Below the pieces are notes generated by a model that ran no database searches, was not told the DNA's origin, and saw only the letters and a list, made by a program, of their open reading frames with translations. A DNA stretch of 64,000 nucleotides from positions 192,030,435-192,094,434 of the forward strand of contig CM035414.1 of NCBI GenBank assembly GCA_020310875.1, given 5' to 3'. This document shows, one piece after another, positions 1 through 8,726 of this stretch (position 1 is the first letter of the stretch; the number at the start of each line of letters is the position of its first letter). Position numbers and translations under genes: made by a program. The stretch is from Ceratopteris richardii. Its lineage: Eukaryota > Streptophyta > Polypodiopsida > Polypodiales > Pteridaceae.

Positions 1-1
1 T

Positions 2-144
2 TGTAGAAGATAATCTTCAAATACACCATTTAGATGGCCCCATCCAATGTCTTTGAAGTAGCCCAACATCTTCTTGTAGAAGACAATCTTCAACCTAATA
101 TCTTCCTGTAGAAGACAATCTTCAAATACATCATGTAGATGGCC
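2..144. repeat. short direct repeats at left edge
   Basis: The word TGTAGAAGAyAATCTTCAA occurs three times, at 2-20, 75-93 and 107-125. The first and third copies extend into a matching tail ending TAGATGGCC, so they are about 38 bp long. No coding frame or element boundary is visible. This may be the end of a further repeat that starts outside the window. Confidence 0.6.
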
Positions 145-479
145 GATCCTCACCATCAAGCTGCTAATGACCAAGTCTTCTTGCCATGAACAAGAGTTAA
201 CATCCTCTCCATGAGCTAGAGTGTGAGCACACCCTTCATCTTCTCCAAGAAGAATCATTAAGAAGAACTCCATAGCTGCTCCTCAACATGCTTCAAGTTA
301 GCATCATGGTTGCCCCATGTGCTAGAAGAAACACCACCTCTATTGAGGTCCAAGCTCCAAGCTTGTGTTGAATACTAGGTGAAGGATGCCTTGAAGTGAT
401 CCAAAGCACTTCTTATATAGTAGTTTATTGTCCCATGAAAAGCATATAATAAAGCATAACTCATGCGATCTATCTTCGT
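145..479. other. unassigned sequence, no gene seen
   Basis: I see no credible coding frame, RNA gene or element boundary here. A minus-strand open frame runs 375-569, but it overlaps the tRNA-like block next door and has no recognisable domain. The stretch lies where the 3' part of element B's additional ORF would be expected, so it is probably foreign DNA that replaced or interrupted it. Confidence 0.5.
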
Positions 480-655
480 CATCTTCGTAATCGTAATCCG
501 GAAAACATCCGCAAAAAAAAATCGTCCGCTATTGAGTTTAATTAAAGCAAAAGCATAAAACTCTTTCACGTTTTCGTGTTGCCTGCGACGAGACTCGAAC
601 CCTGGTGGGTTACATGGGAGGACGTTTGCTTATCCACGATGGCTGGTGCCTTTGC
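480..655 (-). mobile_element. SINE-like tRNA-derived block (tentative)
   Basis: Read on the minus strand, a B-box-like word GGTTCGAGTCT (591-601) lies about 33 bp downstream of an A-box-like stretch with GTGGATAAGC-type sequence (about 634-646), and a T-rich stretch follows about 100 bp further on. This is how the RNA polymerase III promoter of a tRNA-derived SINE is laid out. It does not fold into a complete tRNA that I can see. No target duplication was found, so this could be a chance tRNA-like sequence. Confidence 0.3.
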
Positions 656-859
656 TTGTACATAAAGGAAAAATGAAGGCTATACATGCCTTGATTGCTG
701 CTGTAACCGCCCACGCTGTTGTGTATAGGAATTAATAAGCATGTATAGACATGGTCTGTCCGCCCGTCGATTCCTCAAGAACAACTTGAGTAAAATGGAG
801 CAAGAGGATATTGATTGCAACACAGATTGCGATGACTTTTAACATGTTCTGACTGATAA

Positions 860-1781
860 AGTTCCAGTCGAGTTGTTAGTTTTTTAACTTCACCGGATTC
901 GGATGACTGGGGAGCTTCCAACAGGGTCTCGTGAGCTCGAACATAGTGTAGCATTGATTTATGTCAGTATTTTCTGCTTCCAAAGCTGCAAGCCTCTTCT
1001 GTAGTTGCTGATGATCCGTCGTTATTTGGCGATGTCGATCTTCCAAGGTTTGGTATTCTGTCTACAACTCATGTACACACTGATGTAATGTATAAAACAT
1101 GTTATTTACATTTATGAATGCAGGGATGGTGGAGGATGCAGGGGGAATGGGGAGGGGGAATGGGATAGTGAATGAGGTGGACACGAGAGGTGATGTGGGT
1201 GGAGGGGGTATGGGAGATGGTGGTAGAGAGGGAGGAGGGAGTGGTGCTGTGGCTAGTGATGTTTCCATGGTGTCAAATGTGTGTGTGAATGTGTAGATGG
1301 GGACCGTGGGTGGGGTGGATGTGATGTTCGTGAATATTGTTGTAAATGTGGGCATTGTGATCCCTCCAAATTGGGGGCCTGGTGAGATAGGAATCCCCAT
1401 AACATATGTAGTGAGTGTTGAAGTTGGGGTGGTAGTGTCGTGTGGTGAAGTGAAGTGTGTAGTGAGATGTGGTGAGGGTGGTGATGGTGGTGCCTCGTGG
1501 TGTTCCTCTGTCTGTGTAGTGTCTCCTGGTGTCGATACATCCATGTGAACCTGCTTGCCAGAGCGCATGGGACGGGTAGGCACCCATTTCTCAAAGCAAT
1601 GAATATAAGCCATAGCTGAATGAATGACTTCATCCAAGCCCACCACGTCCGTGTGCAGGTTCATGGATTCAATAAACATTTCATCCACGCCTTCCTCTCC
1701 TAACATTTGGCTCATTAGCACCTTTCCTATTTCGAGCGACAGTTTGTGATGTTCTTGGACTCGCTTCATGGTTTCATACAA
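860..1781 (-). pseudogene. element B additional ORF: Pro/Ser/Thr-rich region and start of coiled coil
   Basis: An open minus-strand frame at 1,062-1,781 starts with a helical stretch around Glu-Gly-Val-Asp-Glu, then becomes very rich in Pro, Ser and Thr for about 150 residues. Beyond its stop the sequence to about 895 still reads as a heptad-like coiled coil with many Gln, Leu and Glu. The same order (helical stretch, Pro/Ser/Thr region, coiled coil) is seen in element C at 37,920-39,529. The biased composition leaves several frames open on both strands; only this frame matches C. The rest of the coiled coil and the C-terminal domain are missing. Function unknown; a structural or stalk-like role is only a guess. 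Confidence 0.6.
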
Positions 1782-2210
1782 TCATTTTATTTGTGCCGAA
1801 TAGGCTGGGGCACTCGCTAGTTCTGTAATTTCTTCGTATTCTTCATCATGTTCCTCATCTGCTTCTTCTTCAGTCTCTTCTTCATCTTCCTCTACTTCTA
1901 CTACTTCTGGTTGGGTCGGGGCTGAAGTGGTAGTAGGTTGTGGTTCTTGGGTCTGCTTTGCTTCTGTCTCAAGATTGGTCTCATTAATCATGCGGGCGAT
2001 TTCTTCATCTGTCAAATAGGCTAGGGTGTAGCCTTGTGGAAACTCCAAATCAGAGGGGATCGGAGGGAAAACTAGATTATGTCCTTTTGCACTCTGTCTA
2101 GGTAAGCGAATCGTAAACGGACGGACACGTCGCGTTTGTGGAGGGGTCACCTCTAGTGTGGTGGTGGCTTCCCTTGCTTGGGCACACGGTAGTTGGACTA
2201 TACCTCTCAT
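1782..2210 (-). pseudogene. element B additional ORF: acidic middle segment
   Basis: An open frame of about 140 residues ends in a strongly acidic run of Glu and Asp just before its stop. It sits between the conserved N-terminal domain (2,211-3,173) and the Pro/Ser/Thr region (1,062-1,781). The N-terminal half contains the phrase RPFTIRLPR, which resembles a segment of the matching part of element C (HRVRLLTKP). It is therefore an internal part of the additional ORF rather than a separate gene. Confidence in any function is low. Confidence 0.55.
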
Positions 2211-3173
2211 TTTCTTAGATGGAGGGCCTGCTGTTGATAGCCATCTCTGAAATTCCTAAGCTCTGGACCACACTAGTGCTCTTTGAATAGGCACTTCATA
2301 AGCTAAACACTTGTAAATTATTTTTATCAGCGCACAACACCCATGAAGCACGTTCTTCTATTTCTTATTCCATCGTTCATGTGCTATGTGGATTTGATCT
2401 ATGATCTAGTGTGGTAAATTAATTGTGAGATCCTCTGTCTCTGCCAAGTACAAGCTGAACTAGATTCTTTTTGGTGGCATAGTGAAGTGTTCTTGGGCGG
2501 GGAAGGCGAAGTGTTGCATGATCATTCATAGGTGGAGGGCGATGGTTGGTGTCATTGCTACCATGTCCTTCAATTTGTTGAGATCCTTATGCTTCATCCT
2601 GCCAGGAATCATTGTTTCTTTCTCCGTGGGAATATGCATCCCTTGCATGTTCAATGCTTCCCTTACTAGGTTAAGGGTTAGTTTGAATCTTTCTAGCTCG
2701 TGGCCTAGCATTAGTGAGGGTAGCACAAAGGTACTATCACCTCCCTTAGCTCTGCTAGGGGTGATGGTACTGATAAGGTAGGAGCAACGCAGGAAATCTG
2801 GCTTAGGTAGATGTGCCCAGAAATAGCTATCCAATCCTACTTTTATCCATACAGATTGCATGACTTCTACATTCTGGTACTTCTTGAATTCACAAATGAA
2901 GAAATGGTATCTTCCCCATTTGCCATTAAACTCAATTTCTGCCTCCCAAAAGTAGGTGCCTTCTCCCAATGGTCCTGCGACATCACTGAACCAATCTGCG
3001 TGTTTCCCCACTTGAGAAGTGTGTCCCTGTGGAGGGTCTTGAATGGGAAGTACATGCACAGCTCTAGGTTCTTGAGGCCTCTCGATGAGTTGTGGTTCGA
3101 GGAGGAGGGTTTCAATGTCCACAATCTAGGTGCTAGACCCGGCCTGAGAATTGGTACCTCCTGCTTTTGCCAT
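2211..3173 (-). pseudogene. element B additional ORF: conserved N-terminal domain
   Basis: The probable start is the ATG ending at 3,173, followed within about 16 codons by an in-frame stop; the main open frame is 2,526-3,122. It aligns with element C (39,601-40,603) and element A (15,218-16,030) through shared words such as WF, LPKPDF, MHTPTE or MHIPTE, and QHFAFP. The part from 2,211 to 2,525 carries stops but still shows the CCAL core. The pattern of a region rich in RxTxPxK words followed by a caLtri helix recalls the putative plant transposon domain found in Athila-type 3' ORFs; that is analogy, not proof. Element A inserted 26 bp upstream of the start codon. Confidence 0.65.
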
Positions 3174-3199
3174 GTTACTTCTTGTTTGTTGGTTCTATG

Positions 3200-3204
3200 A
3201 GAAT
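3200..3204. repeat. target site duplication of element A, left copy
   Basis: AGAAT directly precedes the TGTTGC start of the 5' LTR and is repeated exactly after the 3' LTR at 20,127-20,131. Five base pairs is the usual length for Ty3/gypsy integration. Confidence 0.95.
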
Positions 3205-3325
3205 TGTTGCAGAGCTAAAAAGAGCACAAAGCAGAGAAAAGGACGGGCCCCAAAATTTTTCCGATTTGGACATCATATTTTTGTATCATAATCATTCTTG
3301 TAATATATTTTCCGTTGTAAATGCA

Positions 3326-3342
3326 CTAGAGGAGTCCTCTAG
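3326..3342. promoter_or_regulatory. U3 palindrome of the A-family LTR
   Basis: CTAGAGGAGTCCTCTAG is a perfect inverted repeat around a central G, flanked by ATGCA and ATGCAT so that the symmetry nearly extends to 28 bp. It lies about 115 bp upstream of the TATA box. The same word is unchanged in the 3' LTR (19,355-19,371) and in the diverged LTR at the right edge (63,667-63,683). A protein-binding site is the simplest reading; nothing in the sequence names the protein. Confidence 0.6.
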
Positions 3343-3454
3343 ATGCATCCCCATAGAAGATTGGAGATTTACCCATGTAAAATAGTAGGAAATTAGTCTT
3401 TTAGTGAATAAAGTGCCGGTCTCTTGTGTGAAAGGACCATTTTTAGGGCACTAG

Positions 3455-3462
3455 TATATAAG
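3455..3462 (+). promoter_or_regulatory. TATA box of the A-family LTR
   Basis: TATATAAG, conserved at 19,484-19,491 and 63,796-63,803 even though the surrounding right-edge copy has diverged. It probably sets the start of the genomic RNA some 30 bp downstream. Confidence 0.7.
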
Positions 3463-4105
3463 TCAAAGGTGACTTTTTGTAAAGAACTTTTTGCCATTGT
3501 GAGAATAGAGAGCACAGAAATTCGAATTTGTGTCTTCTTCACTCTGTATCTTCTTCTCTGTGAGCTTGTATGCATGTGTATTGCTTGGAAAGAGTGCTTG
3601 TGAGTGTTGTCTATCCATGAAAGTGTTTATTTGCTGTAGGTAAGGTGTGTGCGAAGTGTAGGAAGTGCTGAAGTGTAGGGAAGTATTTCCCACGACTCAG
3701 TATTTTGCTCATAACTTGAAGTAGGAGCGTCAAAATTGAGTGAAACCACTGCCATTGGATGCGTCTTCTCGAGAGCTTCGAAACGCATATGCTATTTGCT
3801 ATATTTGGAGCTCGGAGCTGGGAGAAAAGTCCAAAATACTGACGGCTGCTGCACCAAGTATCGTGACGCCATGACCAACAGTTGGAGCTAGTTTGGATAA
3901 GTCTTTGCCTTGTTTACACTCTTGAGTAGTTCATTTGCATTGATCATCACATGATTGCATGTCCTCATACACTCGGCTAGGTTTGTATACTCTTTGGATT
4001 GATAATTAAAAGTGTGTATCCCCACTATATGCACTTGAGAGGGGATTGAGGTATAGTCTCTTTCTCCGCAAGTCCCTAAGTTGGTACTTAGGTCAACACA
4101 CTTTT

Positions 4106-4123
4106 TGGCGCCGTTGTCGGGGA
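4106..4123 (+). other. primer binding site, tRNA-Asp
   Basis: TGGCGCCGTTGTCGGGGA starts five bases after the LTR end. It complements the 3' end of plant tRNA-Asp with one mismatch. Priming by tRNA-Asp is known for the Athila and Tat side of plant Ty3/gypsy elements. Confidence 0.85.
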
Positions 4124-4720
4124 GTGACGAATCAAACTGAGGCATTCGTGTGATGGTAAGTAGCTTTTTTGCATTGAAGTAAGAGGAGGAGTGGTGATTT
4201 TTTCTTCTTTGGTAAGTCATTTTCAACCGCACTTGCTACTTCTCATTCTTGGAGTGTGTGTAGTGAGTTGTTAGTTTAGGGAAGTGTGTAGAAGGAGTGG
4301 AGTAGGAGTAGTTAGAGAGTAGACCAAGCCACTAGAGTAGAGTTTTCTTTTTGAAAGCAAGAAAATCCCAAGTATAAAAGCCAAAAAGAGTCATTTGCAA
4401 ATCACTTGTGTTTTTGAACAAGTATCGTGGGCAGAGATAGTCGAGTATCGTTTCAGAGCTATAGAGAGCTAGGCAGAGCAAAAGAGGGTGCTAGAAGAGT
4501 GGGAAAGAACATCAGAGGTGAGCCCTTCTATTGCTAGTTCTTTTTCATCACTCAAAAATCAATTTCAGTATGAAACGATCTGCGTCAGGTATCGTTTAGG
4601 ACCAACAGGGTAAAAAAGGTGTGTTTTGATTGATACAGGGAGTGAGGAACAGGTAGAAGACTGTGTGAAACATCTGTGTGTAATCAAGACTTGAAAAACC
4701 TTAGCAAAAACTTTGAAAAA
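4124..4720 (+). other. element A leader upstream of the array
   Basis: Untranslated leader between the primer site and the tandem array. Scattered AAGTATCG words (for example near 4,423 and 4,591) announce the array. I see no open frame or structure to name. Confidence 0.5.
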
Positions 4721-4732
4721 GGGTCAAGTATT

Positions 4733-5475
4733 GTTTTGCTCCCGCGGTCGAGTATCGCGATACTTAGCAAGTATCGTTTTACTCCTGTGGTCGAGTATCG
4801 CGATATTTCCCTCCGATCGTGTATCGTTTCGTAGCGATCGCGATATTTGGCCAGAGATCGTCTCAGCCAAAGATCCTAAATCGTGTATCGTTTCAGACTC
4901 AAAGATCGCGTATTGTTTCAGCTTGAAAGATCGTGTATCGTTTGGGTCAGAGATCGGTATCGTTTGTGCCAGAGATCGTTTTGATCAAAGATCGCGATAT
5001 TCACCAGCGATCGTGTATCGTCTGGGTCAAAGATCGTGTATCGTTTGGCTTAAGTATCGTGTCTCGCTTCTCAGAGATCGCGATACTTACCAAAGATCGC
5101 GTATTGTTTTGTTCAGGTATCGTCGATCGTTTCCACTTCAAAGATCGTGTATCGTTTTCTCCCAAGTATCAAGTATCGTTTCCATCAGGTATCGTGTATC
5201 GTTTTGAGCCAAGTATCAAGTATCGTTTGTGCCAAAGATCGTGTATCGTTTGGTTCATAAGTCGTGTATCGTTTGCACGAGAGATCGGTATCGTTTCGGT
5301 CAAAGATCGGTATCGTTTATCAGAGATCGCGATATTTATCAGAGATCGTGTATCGCCTGTGTCAAAGTATCGGGTATCGTTTGTAGACAGAAATCGAGTA
5401 TCGTTTGGGATCGAATATCGAGTATCGTTTGGGATCGAATATCGAGTATCGTTTGAGTCTAGAGGTCGTGTATCG
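4733..5475 (+). repeat. leader tandem array of element A (GTATCG words)
   Basis: Degenerate short repeats built on AGATCGTGTATCGTTT and GAGATCGCGATA words fill about 740 bp. The word ATCG recurs every few bases and palindromes such as AGTATCGCGATACT occur. Two long frames without ATG starts stay open through the array because the unit lacks stops in them; I do not regard them as genes. Elements B, C and E have arrays with different units at the same place in the leader. Confidence 0.85.
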
Positions 5476-5618
5476 TGGAATTTGGAGCCAAGTATCGTGA
5501 TCTGGAAAAAAATTCTTTTTCAGTCATTTCCTAGCCAAAGTCTTCTAGAAATTCTGACCTTTAGTGAAGAATCCCAGAGGCTAGAGGATTGCAAGGACTG
5601 ATCAGAGTTGGTAGGTGG

Positions 5619-8600
5619 ATGAACCTGAGATCCGGAAGAACCCTAGGAAGCCGAAGAAGTGTAATCTCTTCTGTAGGTAGTGTAGCAGAGCAAAGTAACT
5701 GTTCACATTATTCAGAGACCTCTAGTGAGTCAGAGCAAGAAATTCCCATGGCTTCAGAGGATATGCAGAACATAGTACCCATGATTGGCATGATGTCGAT
5801 CATTGAGGGAGAGTACAGGACCTCCTTGGAGTATGTGAACACCAACCAAAATGAGATCCCTATTTATTTGGATGGTCTAAACAGATCAGTGGCCAGGTTA
5901 AAGAAAGCGTCAGAGGCTTACATAGTGCCTAGACCAGCAGTCAAGTACGTAGGAGGATTTTACATGGACAAAAGAGATATCCAATATGTTGTCACAGAAT
6001 ACCCAGAAAACATTAATGAAATTGGTGAAGAAAATAATGCTTCAAACTTAAATGGAGGAGGGAATGAAGAGCAAGTAACTACACCTAGAGGGAGATCTAC
6101 GGTTGCTAGGATATGGAGAGGAGACCTGATTCCCCAAGATGACTCCCTAATGGATGTGTATTTGATCAATGGGATAGAGCATCTTCTTAGAGCACATTCT
6201 TCAATATGGGAAGCTGCCCCTAATCCAGTCACCATCTATGAGTTATAATATCCTGATTTCTCCACCATCATCACATATCTAGATAAGAATCAGAGAAGAT
6301 ATTGGCCCCTAACAGAAGCGGAAAGAGCTAAGTTGAAATATCAGAATATCCCAGTGTTTCCCCCTAGGGACCAAGCCACTACTTCAAGAAATCCACTTGG
6401 AACATCACAGAATGATTCATATCAACAGTCAGGGCAAACACAGCAAACTCAAATCCCAGTCAGACCACCTGTGCAGTTCACAATGCCTGCAAATAACCCT
6501 AATTACCAACCCCAACCAACCATTGACCCAAGACAGGGAATTCATGCTCCAGTCAGACCGCCGGTAGTAAGAGGACCAGGCATACCAATAGGAAGACCAA
6601 TTTTCCCAGCAATGCCTAGACCACCCGAAGCAGGAAGAAGATTAAGGCCAATTCAAGTTGCCAAATGCATGAGAAACCACTATGATGGCTCTAGTGAACC
6701 TTACAATCATATAGCTGAATTTAAACAAGTAATCAGAGCCGAACAGGTAGAAGACTTTTTGATTCAATATGAGTCCTTTGGTCTTACTTTGTCAGACACT
6801 GCGTTAGCATGGTTTCAACCATTGGACCCTAATACTTTTCAAAACATGGAGCAAGTATACCAAGAAATGATTGAGGAATTCACTAAGTCAGGAATTAAAA
6901 ACAATTCTTCATCATTGATCCATAGCTTCAAGCAAGTCCCTACCGAATCAGTGAGATTGGCTGCAAGAAGATTCAAGCAGTATGTAGACAGATGCCCAGT
7001 AGAAGAGAGACCTACCCAAAATAAAATGGTATCATTATTTTTGGAAGGATTGTTGAACGGATCTTTGAGATCATTGGTATATGTAAAGAGAGTTCAGACT
7101 TTGCAAGAATGCATGAAGGAATGTATAGATCTAGAAGACAACCTAGCAGAGGACCTGAAAATACCTCAAGGTAGCTTGAAAAGTGAAGATTCGGCCAGTA
7201 GCACATCAATCCCTAAAAACAATGTAGAGGAAATAGCCGATTTGGTAGCAAAGAAGTTGAACATTCAAGGACAAAGGAACTACCCCAATAACCCTATGAG
7301 AGTACCCATGCTCAGAAGATGTATGCAGTGCGGAGGTGATCATCCTTCTCACTTGTGTACTAGGGGAGTAGTCCCACCACCTGTTTATGCTTATAATAGA
7401 CCCACTGTCCCAGGATCTCTACAATATTGTAGTATAGAACAAAAATATACAAATCACAGTACAGAAAATTGCCCTTACAATAGGCAGGCGAGACCAGCAC
7501 AGCCATACATGAGACCTTATGGATACCCTCAGAGAGATCAAGGAGGTGAAGCCTTTAGATATCCCACTTATCAGCAACAGGCACAAATGTCGCGACCATA
7601 TGCGTATCAAGGATACACCCAACCACAACCTGTACTAGGACAACAACCGCCCCATCCTCAGAACATTGTCCCAGTCAAGAGAGCTCAACCTGAAGAAAAT
7701 CTAGAGAGAGCAATAGTCCCAGCCACACCTTTGGTTAATAATGAATCATATGACTCATCATATGACCATAGTCAAGGAGCATATCCCTCTTATGAGAGCT
7801 CACTGATAGAATATGGACAAGCATATGACCCATATGCTTATGACATAGAAACACAAGATAGCTCGTATGGTTATGAGCAGGACTATGTGTCATTAATGTA
7901 CACAGCTCCTAGAGCAACCATACCACCCCGACCCATAAACAGACCGCCTGTACCCAGAGGACCATGTTACAGATGTGGAGGTGATCACTACATCAGAGAA
8001 TGCACATTGCCATACCCACCACCACCACAAAGAGTCTGGGAAGGCTACTGTAGTGATTGTGGTAAGGAACACCTTTTCAGAGACTGCCCCAAGAATCCCA
8101 ACAAGGTTACATCTAACGTGCAAATCAATGTGATAGAAGTAATCGAGTCATCAGGGAGCGATAAGGAATACACTGTACCATTGAAAGCGATAACGAGAGC
8201 TAAAGCTAGAGAGATCCCAGAAAAAGCTGAAAAACACAATCAGAGTGACATAGCAACGAATAAACCCACACCACAGAGAGTTGAAGACTCGGAAGAGCCT
8301 GAGAAAAGTGTGGTAAGTAAAAGAACCCAACGATGGAAGAACCGTAGAGATAGGATAAAAGAAAAGAAATTACTGCAGAAAAAGGAAAATGAGAAGAACG
8401 AACAGAATCCAAAAGAGGAACAGAAAAAGGAAGAAGAAATTAAAAGTGAAAAGTATAAGAAAGAAGAGGTTGGATCAGTCTTAGCAGATCCCATGCCTGA
8501 AGAATTAGCTATGTGGATTCAGGCATACAAGGCACGAATAAGAGCCGGACCGACCATCGAACAACATGAAAGAGAATACCCTAGAGGTGACCTAGAGAAA

Positions 8601-8726
8601 GAGAGGTTGGAAATCTGCAAAAAATTGATAGAAGTTGCTCAACAGACTTTAGAAAAACCTGTATTGCCATTGCCCAAGACCCGAATTCCTGAAAAGAGAA
8701 TTCCAAGTGTGCATCAACACCAATGA
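5619..8726 (+). pseudogene. gag: element A gag polyprotein (one internal stop)
   Basis: The start is ATG 5,619 (MNLRSGR), because the same start occurs in E at 47,823. Gag coats and packages the element RNA into virus-like particles. An N-terminal domain ends at an in-frame TAA (6,246-6,248); after a Pro/Gln-rich stretch the retrotransposon gag core lies about 6,645-7,150, with words such as AWFQPL and SLIHSFKQ. Three zinc knuckles follow at 7,320-7,358, 7,965-8,003 and 8,049-8,087, all spaced CX2CX3HX4C, one residue shorter than the usual CCHC. A Lys/Glu-rich tail carries the conserved phrase GSVLADP. The frame ends at TGA 8,724, overlapping the protease frame by 20 bp in another phase. The stop at 6,246 is probably a mutation, as B and E read through this place. 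Confidence 0.85.

Larger units (their letters stand above)
3205..4100 (+). repeat. 5' LTR of element A
   Basis: Starts TGTTGC and ends CAACACA, with TG...CA ends. It is repeated at 19,234-20,126 with about 2% differences and a few 1-2 bp indels, and a diverged relative starts at 63,546. A TATA box lies at 3,455-3,462 and a 17-bp palindrome at 3,326-3,342. Confidence 0.95.

Noticed and set aside
580-660. A functional tRNA gene
   Set aside because: Only box-like words are present; I could not form acceptor and anticodon stems.
1-860. 3' LTR of element B at the left edge
   Set aside because: None of the marks of the B/C/E LTR family (TGTTGCTC start, GAGGACTCCTC core, TATAAAAAG) occurs there.
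1099-1548. Plus-strand ORFs rich in Gly and Val
   Set aside because: They are the reverse complement of the Pro/Ser/Thr-rich region of B's additional ORF; the biased composition opens several frames.
4733-5475. CRISPR-like array
   Set aside because: The repeats are degenerate, without unique spacers of constant length, and lie in a plant retrotransposon leader.
4713-5601. Long open frames through the leader array of element A as a protein gene
   Set aside because: They have no ATG start and stay open only because the repeat unit lacks stops in those phases; other elements have unrelated arrays there.
6246-6248. Programmed stop read-through in gag of A
   Set aside because: The context TAA TAT is not a known read-through signal and B and E show no stop there; a plain mutation is simpler.
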